From the NCBI GenBank assembly GCA_947373605.1, contig CANBYM010000016.1, positions 1 through 41,288 of the forward strand: a stretch of DNA of 41,288 nt. The letters run 5' to 3'. Source of the stretch: Comamonadaceae bacterium (lineage in GTDB: Bacteria; Pseudomonadota; Gammaproteobacteria; Burkholderiales; Burkholderiaceae_C). The translations under genes were made by a program, and so were the position numbers. Position 1 is the stretch's first letter; every line of letters starts with the position of its first letter. This document shows positions 1 through 11,499 of this stretch, one piece after another. Below the pieces are notes generated by a model. That model was given only the letters and a program-made list of their open reading frames with translations, did no database searches and was not told the origin of the DNA.

Positions 1-780
1 ATGCTTAACAGCCTTGTACGCCAACTGATTTCGAAAGGACGACCAACCTGCATCCCGAACAGACTTGGCCAGGTTGGTCTTGGCAAGTCCAGCAGCAGAT
101 ACATCACCCACCGCAATCAAATCAAATTCATGCACGATGCGGGTGCTGAGTTTGTGCAAAAAATCACTGTGCCGGTTTGCCGTCTTCGCTTGGATGGCTT
201 TGACGCGCCGCTTCTTGTTGGCACGTTGGGCGACAGCCAACCCAGCCTGTGCATTTCGGTGCAGCCTAGTGGCCTCGACTTTCTAGCCTGTGCTCAAGGT
301 TGCAAAGTCTTTGAGTCCCAAGTCAATGCCCACACCGTTGTTGACGGGGCGCTGCACAACGTCAGCCACCTCAATTCAGATGTTAAGAAACCAATTGCCT
401 CGGCTGTCTTGCTAGAAGTTGGTGCCGTCTTTGATGACTGCGCCAACGGGAATCTCGCGGCTTTTGAGGTCACGGCCTTTGCGTGGCACTCAACCTAGGT
501 GCTTGCGACCACTGTAGCGCAGGTAGGGGCGCTTCTTCTGGGAGCGCGACTTCGCATACTGCTCGCACATCGCGTTGATGGTGCCGCTGTGGATGCCAAG
601 CTCTTTGCTAGACCCGGTGGTGAGATTGTTCAGGTCAAAGCCGCTGAGCCATTTGCGATCAAAACGAAGGGCATCTTTGTGGCGGTCGTTGCAGTAGTTA
701 AAGACAAAGTTCACGGCCCTTGCCTGCTTGTTCAGCAGCCCGAGATTGGACTTGACTCTATACCTGTAGACTAAAAGCAT
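1..780 (-). pseudogene. tnpB: Degraded IS200/IS605-type TnpB (OrfB) gene, runs off the left edge
   Basis: The minus strand starts at 780 with a typical TnpB N-terminus (MLLVYRYRVKS) and continues with CNDRHKDALRFDRKWL and SRSQKKRPYLRYSGRKHLG. The same frame then runs to position 1 through four stops: TGA 490-492, TAG 412-414, TGA 376-378 and TAG 283-285. Beyond the stops the TnpB sequence is still clear. GVGIDLGLKDFATLS carries the first RuvC aspartate, followed by DFLHKLSTRIVHEFDLIAVG and AKSVRDAGWSSFRNQLAYKA. The stretch between the first two stops looks shorter than in intact relatives, so a small in-frame deletion is likely. TnpB is the RNA-guided nuclease of IS200/IS605 elements. The C-terminal zinc finger and the guide-RNA end lie outside the window. 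With four stops it cannot make a full protein. Family assignment is firm. Confidence 0.9.
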
Positions 781-834
781 ACTGTGAATATTAACTGGCT
801 ATCCATTTAGCTCCAGTGGACAGCTCATCAATTG

Positions 835-1690
835 ATGATTACCGCCAGTCCTGAGGCAGGCCGCGATTACCCAAAGACTTGGGTGCAATTTGAAGATTAG
901 TTTCCTTCTGAGGAGGCGTGTGCCGCCTACGTTGATAAACTGCGCTGGCCTCGTGGCTTTTGCTGTCCGATTTGCGGTGTGGTGGAGGATCTGGTTCGAG
1001 CGAGTAGGCGCAGACTGGTGTGCCGGTCCTGTGACCATCAGTGCAGCGTCACTGCGGGAACCATCTTTGACAATACCAGCACACCCCTGAGAGTTTGGTT
1101 TGCCGCAGCGTGGCAGATCACCAGCCAAAAGCACGGCATGAGCGCTCTTGGATTGCAAAGCGTACTTGGCTTGGGCAGCTATCAGACCGCTTGGGCAATG
1201 CTGCACCGATTCCGCCGTGCAATGGTTCGCCAGCACTGCGACAAACTCGTTGGCACAGTGGAGATAGATGAGGCTTATCTTTCACTTAGGCGTGGTGCGC
1301 GCATAAAGCCTGCGAATACAAGCCCCAAGGCTCACAACAAGTCCAATTTGGTTGCCATCGCCGTGGCGGTTGAAGTGCACCATCCAAAAGGCTTTGGACG
1401 CATCCCAGTGCAACGCATTGATGGGCCGACCATCGACGCACTAACGTCGTTCGTTCATGAGAATGTTGAACCCGGGGCGACCGTGCGCGCTGACGGATCG
1501 CCTCTATATGGGCCACTCGTGAAGGATGGGTTGGCCATGTGCCCCTCGTTCAACTCGGCTCCAAGGTGCGGTAGATCCGCGTCATGTTGACAGCTACCTT
1601 GATGAATTTACTTTCCGCTTCAACCGCCGCTCATCCCGGTCGCGTGAAATGTTGTTCTACCGGTTGGTGCAGCAATCAGTCGATTTGCAG
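835..1690 (+). pseudogene. Degraded IS1595-family transposase
   Basis: From ATG 835 one frame reads MITASPEAGRDYPKTWVQFED, hits TAG at 898-900 (probably a former tryptophan codon, TGG to TAG), then continues FPSEEACAAYVDKLRWPRGF. A zinc-ribbon follows (CCPIC, later CRSC), then IEIDEAYLS-like VEIDEAYLS and VRADGSPLYGPL, which fit the DDE catalytic core of IS1595 transposases. Near 1530 the homology moves to another frame (GHVPLVQLGSK), and near 1575 to a third frame (GAVDPRHVDSYLDEFTFRFNRR, then MLFYRLVQQSV). The second shift lies at a GGTGCGG motif and would fit loss of one 7-bp direct-repeat copy. No clear terminal inverted repeats were found. The right boundary is approximate. The gene is inactive. 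Confidence 0.85.
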
Positions 1691-1716
1691 CAATCTCACC
1701 AGTGCGTTGCGCTGGC

Positions 1717-1745
1717 CCTCGACCTCCCCGGCCTGAAGGTCGAGG
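1717..1745. repeat. Perfect 9-bp inverted repeat downstream of dnaE2
   Basis: CCTCGACCT (1717-1725) and AGGTCGAGG (1737-1745) form a perfect stem with an 11-base loop. On the minus strand it lies about 14 bases beyond the dnaE2 stop, so it may end the dnaE2 transcript, although no U-tract follows. It could equally be a relic of an insertion-sequence end, since two decayed elements adjoin it. Confidence 0.5.
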
Positions 1746-1758
1746 CTTCTCGGGAGTT

Positions 1759-4986
<3,228 letters not shown>

Positions 4987-5024
4987 GGCTGAAAGCCTTA
5001 TAACGTAAGGCTCTCAACCATACA

Positions 5025-5040
5025 CTGTTTTTTTAAACAG
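5025..5040 (-). promoter_or_regulatory. LexA (SOS) box of dnaE2
   Basis: The minus strand reads CTGTTTAAAAAAACAG, a perfect match to the LexA consensus CTGT-N8-ACAG. It lies 38 bases upstream of the dnaE2 start codon. A possible extended -10 (TGTATGGT) directly follows on the same strand, so bound LexA would cover the promoter. The box is symmetric, but the plus-strand rhomboid gene begins more than 350 bases away and is less likely to be under its control. Confidence 0.9.
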
Positions 5041-5392
5041 TGCATGGAACAGCTAGCGCATATCCCACTCCATCAAGCGGTTAGTCTGGGGGAAAACCGC
5101 ACGCATGCCGAGTAAAAGACTCAGCAAAGTGATGCGCTGATTGATCCCCGTCCCAGCGATTGTCATAGGTTGTTGATTTTACCCAACGCATCTTTTAAAA
5201 CCACAACCCGAGATTGATATTCATTGGCTTTAATCCAAAAAAACCAACAAAAAAATGCAATTCATAGCATTTATAGTAAATATAAACGAATAAAACTCTA
5301 TTCAGTTAGCTCTTTGCAATAGCGTGCCTGATCAAGGGGCGCAAATCGGCAGTGTGATTTCCACTCACCATTCAGGGTGTAATGGTTCGGCA
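5041..5392. other. Intergenic region between dnaE2 and the rhomboid gene
   Basis: About 350 bases with no convincing gene. The half next to the rhomboid gene (about 5165-5320) is markedly AT-rich and probably holds its promoter, but no hexamer pair stands out. On the minus strand a 37-codon frame (about 5054-5167, MTIAGTGINQR...) lacks a ribosome site and known similarity, so it is not called as a gene. Confidence 0.4.
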
Positions 5393-6481
5393 ATGACCGC
5401 TTTGACCCCTACCCATGTTTCTTCCAGCACGCCAGCCCTGACCGACCTGATGCGCAGCAAGCCGCGTCAGGTGCCGGTCACCACCGGCCTGGTGATCATT
5501 AACGCGGTCGTTTTTGGGGTGATGCTGGCCTTTGGTGCGGGTTTGTGGCACAGCGCCAACGGAGTGCAGTTAGCCTGGGGCGCCAACTTCGGCCCCGCCA
5601 CCCAGGACGGTCAGTGGTGGCGCTTGTTCACCGCCGTGTTTATTCACTTCGGGTTGCTTCATCTGGCGCTCAATATGTTTGCGCTGTGGGACATAGGCCG
5701 TCTGGTGGAGCGCCTGTTAGGGCACACGCGTTTTGTGTTGCTCTACATGGGTAGCGGAGTCATCGGCAATCTGGTGTCTCTGGTCGTACAAGGCAATCAG
5801 GCGGTATCGGGCGGCGCGTCCGGCGCGATATTCAGCCTGTACGGTGCGCTGTTGGTGTTTTTGTGGCGGGAGCGCAAACAGGTGGATGGCACGGAGTTCC
5901 GTTGGCTGTTCGGTGGCTCGGTGTTGTTTACGGCCATCATGCTGGGCATGGGTTTTGTGGTGACCGGTATAGACAACGCGGCCCACGGCGGCGGGTTGTT
6001 AGCAGGCATGTTGCTGGGACATGTATTGCTCCCACCGTGGGCGGAGGGCAGTGCGCCTAGGCGGGCATCGCGCGCGCTTGCAGGCGTGGTGGTGCTGGTG
6101 GTGCTGGTGGCGCTGGTGCTGCATATTCCACAACCCAAATACCTGTTCAGCGAAGAACTGCGCGCGCGTGCCGCTATCGAGCAATTTGTGGACACCGACC
6201 GCGCCATCCGCCAGCAATATGCGTCCCTGCTGGACAGCGACAGGCGCAGCGGTGCCTCCTTTAACGAGGTGGCGGGCAGCATCGAGAGCACCGTGGCCGC
6301 CGCCTACGAGCGCAGCTTTGAGCAGCTGATGGCGGCCAACGCGGCGTCTAACGTACCTTCTGCACAGACCCTGCAACAACTGCAGGCGTATGCCAGTGAG
6401 CAGGCCAAGGCTGCGCGCGGTGTAGCGCAGGGCTATCGCAGCAAAGAACCGGCGCAGATTCAAAAAGCTCCGGGTAATTAG
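5393..6481 (+). CDS. Rhomboid-family intramembrane serine protease
   Basis: This polytopic inner-membrane protease probably cleaves substrates inside or next to their transmembrane helices. With the start at ATG 5393 (MTALTPTHVSSS) it has 362 residues. Visible hallmarks are the HLALN motif (90-94, oxyanion region), the nucleophile Ser143 in GGASGAIFSLYGA, and the catalytic His198 in AAHGGGLLAG. Six or more hydrophobic segments span about residues 30-250. A soluble C-terminal extension of about 110 residues follows, rich in Ala, Gln and charged residues and probably helical. The frame is open upstream to 5324, but those codons do not look like rhomboid sequence. No strong ribosome site decides the start. 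Its 3' end overlaps the convergent patatin gene by four bases. Natural substrates cannot be inferred. Confidence 0.9.
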   Translation: MTALTPTHVSSSTPALTDLMRSKPRQVPVTTGLVIINAVVFGVMLAFGAGLWHSANGVQLAWGANFGPATQDGQWWRLFTAVFIHFGLLHLALNMFALWDIGRLVERLLGHTRFVLLYMGSGVIGNLVSLVVQGNQAVSGGASGAIFSLYGALLVFLWRERKQVDGTEFRWLFGGSVLFTAIMLGMGFVVTGIDNAAHGGGLLAGMLLGHVLLPPWAEGSAPRRASRALAGVVVLVVLVALVLHIPQPKYLFSEELRARAAIEQFVDTDRAIRQQYASLLDSDRRSGASFNEVAGSIESTVAAAYERSFEQLMAANAASNVPSAQTLQQLQAYASEQAKAARGVAQGYRSKEPAQIQKAPGN

Positions 6482-7608
6482 GCCAACCACTGGGACAGGT
6501 CTACCGTGCCACGCAAGCCCACTGCATCGGCGTGCGTCGCCAACCAGCGCGCGCCTTGCTCACGGCCCTGATCGCGCAACATTTCCAAAAAAGGCGTGTG
6601 CGCCAATAGCTTGGTTTCGCTGCGCTGCATCACAGCCAGTTCGGTATCAATCATGTGAAAACGCATGGCCAATAGACGCCGCTCCAGCCCGCCCAAGGGT
6701 TGCTGGCTATTGCCGGCCAGCGCCGCCGTACGCGCAAACGTTTGCATCTCGCGCAAGAAGTGAGTGGTAAAGCCGAGCTCGCGCATGCGGTCATCAATAT
6801 CGTCCGGTGTTTGCGGCGTGTCCTTGTGCTGATGTGGGGCCAGCAGCACCAGCAACACATCAGAGCCGTGGGCCTCGTGCAACAACGGAAAAACGGCCGG
6901 GTTGGCGGCGAAACCTCCATCCCAATAGGGTTGCCCGTCAATCTCCACCGTGGGGTGTATGCGCGGCAGGCAAGCCGATGCCAGCAACATGTCCAGCGTC
7001 AGTTCATGCTCGCGAAACAGGCGCAGCATGCCGGTGTTGGCTTGGGTTGCACCCACAAATAGTTTGAACGGGCTGTTTTTTCGCAAGGCTTCAAAATCAA
7101 TCTGCTTTTGCAGCAGGCTTCGCAAAGGATTGATGGATAGCGGGTTCAGGTTGCCCGGCGAAAACATGCCCGCCCAACTTGCCATCAGTTTGGTCGCGGG
7201 CGAAAGGCTGATGGCATCACCATTGCCGTGGCTCACCATGGAAGCGGGAATTTGCTTGCCCACCTCACTCCAGAAATCCGAGAGCGCCAGACGAGCACCT
7301 TCGCGCCCCCCGTTCATCCAGCCGTGTGCCATGACCACTGCATTCATGGCGCCAGCACTGCTGCCGCTGATGGCTTCAAAGTCCAGTCGCGGGTCTTGCA
7401 GCAATGCGTCGAGCACGCCCCAGGTAAACGCACCGTGCGCGCCGCCTCCTTGCAAAGCGAGACTCACACTGGGCTGCACCGGGGCCGGGGCGCGCGCGAG
7501 GTGGCGGTTACGCCACCACCGCGTTAACAGGTTGGCCGTGCGATGGCCCAATGGCAAAGCGGGTGGCGGCTTACGCAGGCGACGAGGTGGGGGTGGGCGT
7601 TTGCGCAT
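6478..7608 (-). CDS. Patatin-like phospholipase
   Basis: A 376-residue lipid acyl hydrolase with the patatin Ser-Asp dyad. The glycine-rich oxyanion loop LQGGGAHGAF is at about 52-61, the nucleophile elbow GSSAG at 82-86 (Ser84), and the aspartate motif DGG at 230-232 in YWDGGFAANPA. The first 45 residues are very rich in Arg and Pro (RKRPPPPRRLRKPPP) and are unlike a standard signal peptide, so the protein is probably cytoplasmic or loosely membrane-bound. A C-terminal region of about 120 residues follows the aspartate, as in the bacterial RssA/DUF3734-like patatins. It converges on the rhomboid gene with a four-base overlap. The substrate is unknown; phospholipid or PHB-related esters are possible. 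Confidence 0.92.
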   Translation of the reverse strand: MRKRPPPPRRLRKPPPALPLGHRTANLLTRWWRNRHLARAPAPVQPSVSLALQGGGAHGAFTWGVLDALLQDPRLDFEAISGSSAGAMNAVVMAHGWMNGGREGARLALSDFWSEVGKQIPASMVSHGNGDAISLSPATKLMASWAGMFSPGNLNPLSINPLRSLLQKQIDFEALRKNSPFKLFVGATQANTGMLRLFREHELTLDMLLASACLPRIHPTVEIDGQPYWDGGFAANPAVFPLLHEAHGSDVLLVLLAPHQHKDTPQTPDDIDDRMRELGFTTHFLREMQTFARTAALAGNSQQPLGGLERRLLAMRFHMIDTELAVMQRSETKLLAHTPFLEMLRDQGREQGARWLATHADAVGLRGTVDLSQWLA

Positions 7609-7665
7609 AGGAAAACAGTATAGGGTTATCCCTAGGATCCGTATGTCCCATCGCGCAACAAGCCC

Positions 7666-7926
7666 TTAGCGGTAGAACGCCTCGACGGTGCCTTTGATTT
7701 TGATGAGCAGCGGGCGGCCCGTGCGGTCCACCGTTTTGCCGGCCGGCACTTTAACCCAGCCTTCGCTGATGCAGTATTCCTCGACATCCGAGCGCTCTTT
7801 GCCATTCAGGCGGATACCGATGTCGTAGTTAAACACCGCAGCCACATGGTGCCGGCTGCGGGCGTCGATCGACAGATGATCGGGCAATTCGGGACGGTTT
7901 TCGGGGGGTAATGTGGTGTCAGTCAT
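7666..7926 (-). CDS. Small DUF3297-family protein
   Basis: An 86-residue soluble protein beginning MTDTTLPPENRPELPDHLS and containing RSRHHVAAVFNYDIGIRLNGKERSDVEEYC and a basic C-terminus PLLIKIKGTVEAFYR. This matches the conserved DUF3297 family of proteobacteria, as I recall it, whose biochemical role is unknown. It has no signal peptide or membrane segment. It is probably monocistronic, lying upstream of the patatin gene on the same strand with a gap of about 57 bases. A shared transcript with patatin cannot be excluded. Confidence 0.82.
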   Translation of the reverse strand: MTDTTLPPENRPELPDHLSIDARSRHHVAAVFNYDIGIRLNGKERSDVEEYCISEGWVKVPAGKTVDRTGRPLLIKIKGTVEAFYR

Positions 7927-8115
7927 ATGTCGTAATGATGCACCAAACCCCGAAACTTTTTACACGCAATATCGATTAGATCAATCTTTTGCGCAATCCA
8001 AAGGGTGCGCCCAAGGCGGCTTGCCTTGCATTTGATGTGGCGCAAAAACCATGGTAAGTACCTGCTGTGAAATCCAACTCAGGCATTTGATTTATTTACT
8101 AATGAGGTACGAACC

Positions 8116-8718
8116 ATGAAAAAACAAACACTCACTGCGCTTGCATTGGCTGCAGCATCGCTGATGTCTGCCAACGCTTTTGCCCAAGCCAAAGACGGTC
8201 CATGGATGGTGCGCGTGCGCGCAGTCAATATGGCAAGCTCCAACAGCGACTCTACAGGTCTGGGTCTGAGCATCAACGACAAGGTGATTCCCGATGTCGA
8301 TGTGAGCTACTTTTTCACACCGAACATCGCTGCAGAACTGTTGCTGACCATTCCGCAACAGCATGATCTGTCCTCCTCCAAACTGGGCGGAAAAATCGGC
8401 ACCATCACCCACCTGCCACCCACATTGCTGGCGCAGTACCACTTCAATGCCAACGGCTTCAAACCCTATGTGGGCGCCGGCATTAACTACACATCATTTA
8501 CTTCGGTGGACCTTCCCACTGGCGTAGATGTCAAGCGCAGCAGCACCGGTGGTGCATTGCAAGTTGGCGTGGACGTTCCTTTGTCGGGCAATATGTACTT
8601 TAACGTTGACGTGAAGAAGTTGTACTTGGGTACAGATGTGTCGGTAGGCGGCGTCAACAAGGGCACTTTCAATGTAGACCCATTGCTGGTGGGCGTGGGC
8701 GTGGGCTGGCGCTTCTAA
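8116..8718 (+). CDS. ompW: OmpW-family outer-membrane protein
   Basis: A 200-residue outer-membrane beta-barrel, expected to form a narrow hydrophobic channel like OmpW. The signal peptide is clear (MKKQTLTALALAAASLMSANAFA, cleaved before QAKDGPW). The mature part has VRVRAVNMA, the family-typical segment VDVSYFFTPNIAAELLLTIP, then PTLLAQYHFNANGFKPYVGAGINYT, and ends in a terminal phenylalanine (GVGVGWRF), as outer-membrane barrels do. A good ribosome site (GAGGTA) lies nine bases before ATG 8116. The gene converges on imuB. Its promoter must lie in 7927-8115, where I see only a half-match to an FNR site. Confidence 0.95.
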   Translation: MKKQTLTALALAAASLMSANAFAQAKDGPWMVRVRAVNMASSNSDSTGLGLSINDKVIPDVDVSYFFTPNIAAELLLTIPQQHDLSSSKLGGKIGTITHLPPTLLAQYHFNANGFKPYVGAGINYTSFTSVDLPTGVDVKRSSTGGALQVGVDVPLSGNMYFNVDVKKLYLGTDVSVGGVNKGTFNVDPLLVGVGVGWRF

Positions 8719-8726
8719 ACCAAAAG

Positions 8727-8750
8727 CTCAGGCTGCCTGAGAACTCAGGC
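8727..8750. terminator. Nested inverted repeats between ompW and imuB
   Basis: CTCAGGC (8727-8733), GCCTGAG (8735-8741) and CTCAGGC (8744-8750) alternate, so the middle copy can pair with either neighbour. Read on the minus strand the structure overlaps the imuB stop codon and is followed by CTTTTGGTTT, a short T-rich stretch. It is therefore a plausible imuB terminator and possibly a weak bidirectional one for ompW. No U-tract follows in the ompW direction. Confidence 0.5.
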
Positions 8751-10100
8751 AAACAAGCCGTGCAAGTACCACTGCGGACTTGCGCGGCTTAGTCGTTCCC
8801 GGTAAATCCACAGCAGACCGGCGTGCGCGCTGCGTGCAATAAAGTAGTCGCGCAGGGCCGGTGTGCCTTGCAACCAGCCCGTCTCCAGACGCTGCGGCCC
8901 CACCAGCAAGGCCAGCGGACCGTAGTAATGCGGACACTGCGCGCGCACGCTGAGCTGGAGCGGCTTTTCCAACAACCAGGTGGGATACAGCGCGGCGCTG
9001 CTATGCGTAGTCATGGGCACCACAGTGGGTGCTTTGGTTTTTTTACCGGCGACTTCTGCAGTCCAGGGTTGCCAGCGTTGCATGTGTTCAGGCAAGTGGT
9101 CGGCCTGACTGCATACACACAACACCTGAGCAGGCCCCAGGCGTGCAGTGATGCGCTCCAGTGTCTGGTGCAGGCTGTCGCCGGTGCGCACGTCTTCGGG
9201 CAACAGACTCGCAGACTCGCCACTGAGCGGCTGTGTTTGCAGCGTTCTGCAGCGCAGATACAAAACCGGTGCGGGAAGTTGCACGCGCGCGAGTTGTTCG
9301 CCCAGCAAACGCTGCAGGTGCTGCATGTCTTGCGTGGGCTGTGCGGTGCGCAGCACCATGCTGCCCTGCCCGTTACCGCTGTGGTGCGCATCAATGTGCA
9401 ACGCGTTGGAGCGGCGCGCATCCAACTCCCACACCAGTTCAAGCGCCAGCACCCCGCGCTGGCGTACACGCAGCCACACCTGCAACTGCGCCAGCAAACG
9501 GCGTGCGCCAAATAGCAGGGCCGACGCCGACTCCACACTGGCCGATAACTCCAGCGGCGCGTCAAACACTTCCGGCAAAGTGCACCACGGGTAGACCTCG
9601 GGCGCAACACCATACGCCCGGTCCAGCGCACCGAGCAACTCCGCACCAAAGCGCCGCGCCAAACCACCGCGTGGCAGCGCGCGTAACTGACCCCAGGTGT
9701 TGCAGCCCAGCCGAGTCAGCGTTGGCAGGTGTGCGCGTGCGGCAACGAGTGCGTGCAGGGGCAAACTGTTGATGTCGGCATCGGACTGCCCGCACCACAA
9801 CCGCCCGAGCGCCAACAAAGCGCTTTCGCCTCGGGCCAGCCATAAATCGCCGCCCTGCGGGTACAGCGGCGCAGTGATGGCGCGAAAGCTAGTTTGCATC
9901 GCGTTAGAGAGCGCTTCACGCCCGCCGAACAAACGCACACTGGCCGACACCTCCAACACCAGCGCGTCTTGCACACGCGCCACCATGGGCGTGAACTGCA
10001 GCGCCGACCAGGCCAGCGCGGTGTGCACATCCACCAGCGCTGCTGCATCGTCGGGGGTGCGCTGCGGCTCAGGAGCAGGCCGCAGTGCGATCCAGTGCAT
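8745..10100 (-). CDS. imuB: ImuB, Y-family polymerase-like mutasome subunit
   Basis: ImuB resembles Y-family DNA polymerases but is catalytically inactive. It links ImuA and DnaE2 to the beta clamp during SOS mutagenesis. The start is placed at ATG 10100 (MHWIALRPAPEP), the usual ImuB N-terminus, giving 451 residues. The frame is open to 10154, but those codons lie inside imuA. The DxD-type catalytic acidic motif of active Y-family enzymes is not visible near the N-terminus, as expected for ImuB. Later segments such as LGCNTWGQLRALPRGGLARRF fit the helix-hairpin-helix region, and GPLALLVGPQRLETGW and DYFIARSAHAGLLWIYRE fit the ImuB C-terminal domain. It overlaps imuA by 32 bases, so the two are probably translationally coupled and share the LexA-controlled promoter. 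Confidence 0.94.
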   Translation of the reverse strand: MHWIALRPAPEPQRTPDDAAALVDVHTALAWSALQFTPMVARVQDALVLEVSASVRLFGGREALSNAMQTSFRAITAPLYPQGGDLWLARGESALLALGRLWCGQSDADINSLPLHALVAARAHLPTLTRLGCNTWGQLRALPRGGLARRFGAELLGALDRAYGVAPEVYPWCTLPEVFDAPLELSASVESASALLFGARRLLAQLQVWLRVRQRGVLALELVWELDARRSNALHIDAHHSGNGQGSMVLRTAQPTQDMQHLQRLLGEQLARVQLPAPVLYLRCRTLQTQPLSGESASLLPEDVRTGDSLHQTLERITARLGPAQVLCVCSQADHLPEHMQRWQPWTAEVAGKKTKAPTVVPMTTHSSAALYPTWLLEKPLQLSVRAQCPHYYGPLALLVGPQRLETGWLQGTPALRDYFIARSAHAGLLWIYRERLSRASPQWYLHGLFA

Positions 10101-10800
10101 GGTTTTGAGACGCCGCCAGAAGCAAACGCAGGCGCGAGGTGCGCGCACCCACATGCAAAGGACTTGTCAGGGGCGGCCCCTTGCGCTTGAATACCTGGAC
10201 CTGCAAAGCATCCGACAGGGCATCAGGCCCCGCATGACTGCTTTGCACATCCACCAAAAGCCGCAGCACTGCGGGCGAGGCCTCTGCCTGCGCTGATGCG
10301 GGGCGCATGACAAACAAGAGTTTGCTATGCCCCGCCGCCGCCATCTGCAAGCGACGCAGTTGATCGGAGCGCGCACCCGCCTTACCGGTGTGCGGCAGCC
10401 AGGCCAGTACCGCGTCCACATCTGCACAGCGCAGGGCCTGCTCGCTGGCCCACAGGCTTTGTGCCGGGTCCGAAGCCCGGACCCACAGCAGTTGTTGCGT
10501 GCGCAGTCCTTGTGCGGCAAGTGCCGGTGCAAACGGCACCTGAGGTGCCCCTACCAAGACCACCGTGGCGCAGTGCAAGAGTGCGGGCAACAGCAAACGC
10601 CACTCACTGTGTACCCCTTTTCTTTGCAGAATTTCGGTCATGGCGCCCACCGGCCAGCCGCCGCCAGGCAACTGCGCGTCCAGCCCAACGTCGCCTGTGG
10701 AATGCACCGGCAGTGTGGATTGCCCCAAGGCGTGCGCGTGCCAGACATCAGCATGAATGTCTTCCAAGGATGGACTGGAAGTGTGCGCTAACGCAAGCAT
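10069..10800 (-). CDS. imuA: ImuA, RecA/SulA-like mutasome protein
   Basis: A 243-residue protein of the ImuA family, a RecA-like protein required with ImuB and DnaE2 for damage-induced mutagenesis. It begins MLALAHTSSPSLEDIHADVWHA. The region LDAQLPGGGWPVGAMTEIL (about 41-59) is the typical ImuA entry into the RecA-like fold. A canonical Walker A GKT/S is not seen, which is usual for this family. Later stretches such as ALAAQGLRTQQLLWVRA and LLFVMRPASAQAEASPAVLRL match ImuA architecture. The start codon lies 21 bases from a LexA box at 10822-10837. imuB follows with a 32-base overlap. Confidence 0.93.
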   Translation of the reverse strand: MLALAHTSSPSLEDIHADVWHAHALGQSTLPVHSTGDVGLDAQLPGGGWPVGAMTEILQRKGVHSEWRLLLPALLHCATVVLVGAPQVPFAPALAAQGLRTQQLLWVRASDPAQSLWASEQALRCADVDAVLAWLPHTGKAGARSDQLRRLQMAAAGHSKLLFVMRPASAQAEASPAVLRLLVDVQSSHAGPDALSDALQVQVFKRKGPPLTSPLHVGARTSRLRLLLAASQNHALDRTAACS

Positions 10801-10821
10801 GGCAAGGGTTCCAATTTATTA

Positions 10822-10837
10822 CTGTATTTTTAACCAG
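10822..10837 (-). promoter_or_regulatory. LexA (SOS) box of imuA-imuB
   Basis: On the minus strand the site reads CTGGTTAAAAATACAG, a match to CTGT-N8-ACAG with one mismatch (CTGG for CTGT). The AT-rich centre resembles that of the dnaE2 box. It lies 21 bases upstream of the imuA start. It is also about 100 bases upstream of the divergent DUF2844 gene, which might be incidentally affected. Confidence 0.85.
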
Positions 10838-10935
10838 TATAAATGCGGTCGTAAATTTTGGCAAAAATTTTATGCATGCCGTCCGGATCGGAGGCCAGCA
10901 TTCATAATGCAAAAAAATAACAACAAGGTATACCA

Positions 10936-11499
10936 ATGAACCTGTCTTTAAAAAAAATCCCCCCTACCCTCACCGCCCGGATGTGTCGCGCCTTGTCCTT
11001 GGCCGTCCTGTGTGTGGCATGGGCGCACAACGCCATGGCCGCGCTGGGTCAGCCCCTGCCGCCAGGCACCAGCACGACGCCCGGCAGTACGGCACGCGCC
11101 AGCGGCACCACCACGGGTGCGTCCACGGGTGCATTAGTGAGTGCAAAAGCAGCAGTCACACCCACGACTACATCCGCCAGCAGCTACACGGTCAGCAAAA
11201 CCGTGCTGGACAACGGCACCACCATTTCGGAATACGCCACACCCGCCGGGCTGGTGTTTGCACTGTCATGGCAAGGTCCTTTTATGCCCGACCTCAACAG
11301 TTTGCTGGGCACCTACTTCAGCGCCTTTAAAACGCAGACCGATGCCAGCCGCGCTACGCGCAACATCGGTACCCCGGTGGGCGTAGACACCGGCAAATTG
11401 GTGGTGCGCTCCAGTGGCCGTATGCGCAACTACACCGGTTACGCCTACGCCACCGACCTGATCCCCAGCGGAGTGTCTATCAGTGATGTGCTTCCTTAA
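10936..11499 (+). CDS. Exported DUF2844-family protein
   Basis: A 187-residue exported protein matching DUF2844 as I recall it. The signal peptide ends at about residue 35 (AVLCVAWAHNAMA, then ALGQPLPPG). A Thr/Ser/Ala-rich linker covers about 40-75, followed by a compact domain with YTVSKTVLDNGTTISEYATPAGLVFALSWQGPFMPDLNSLLG and GKLVVRSSGRMRNYTGYAY. The ribosome site AAGG precedes ATG 10936. The gene is transcribed divergently from imuA and overlaps the DUF3443 gene by 14 bases. The tight coupling suggests a shared periplasmic or cell-surface process. No biochemical function is known to me. Confidence 0.85.
   Translation: MNLSLKKIPPTLTARMCRALSLAVLCVAWAHNAMAALGQPLPPGTSTTPGSTARASGTTTGASTGALVSAKAAVTPTTTSASSYTVSKTVLDNGTTISEYATPAGLVFALSWQGPFMPDLNSLLGTYFSAFKTQTDASRATRNIGTPVGVDTGKLVVRSSGRMRNYTGYAYATDLIPSGVSISDVLP

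Noticed and set aside
1..498. Plus-strand frame of 165 codons
   Set aside because: It is the exact antisense of the TnpB reading frame; the minus strand gives clear TnpB protein similarity.
7970..7985. Possible FNR site upstream of ompW (ATCGATTAGATCAAT)
   Set aside because: Only the ATCAA half matches; the other half fits the consensus at one of five positions with the correct 4-base spacing.
10101..10154. Upstream start of imuB
   Set aside because: Those 18 codons lie within imuA, and the ImuB family begins at MHWIALRP.
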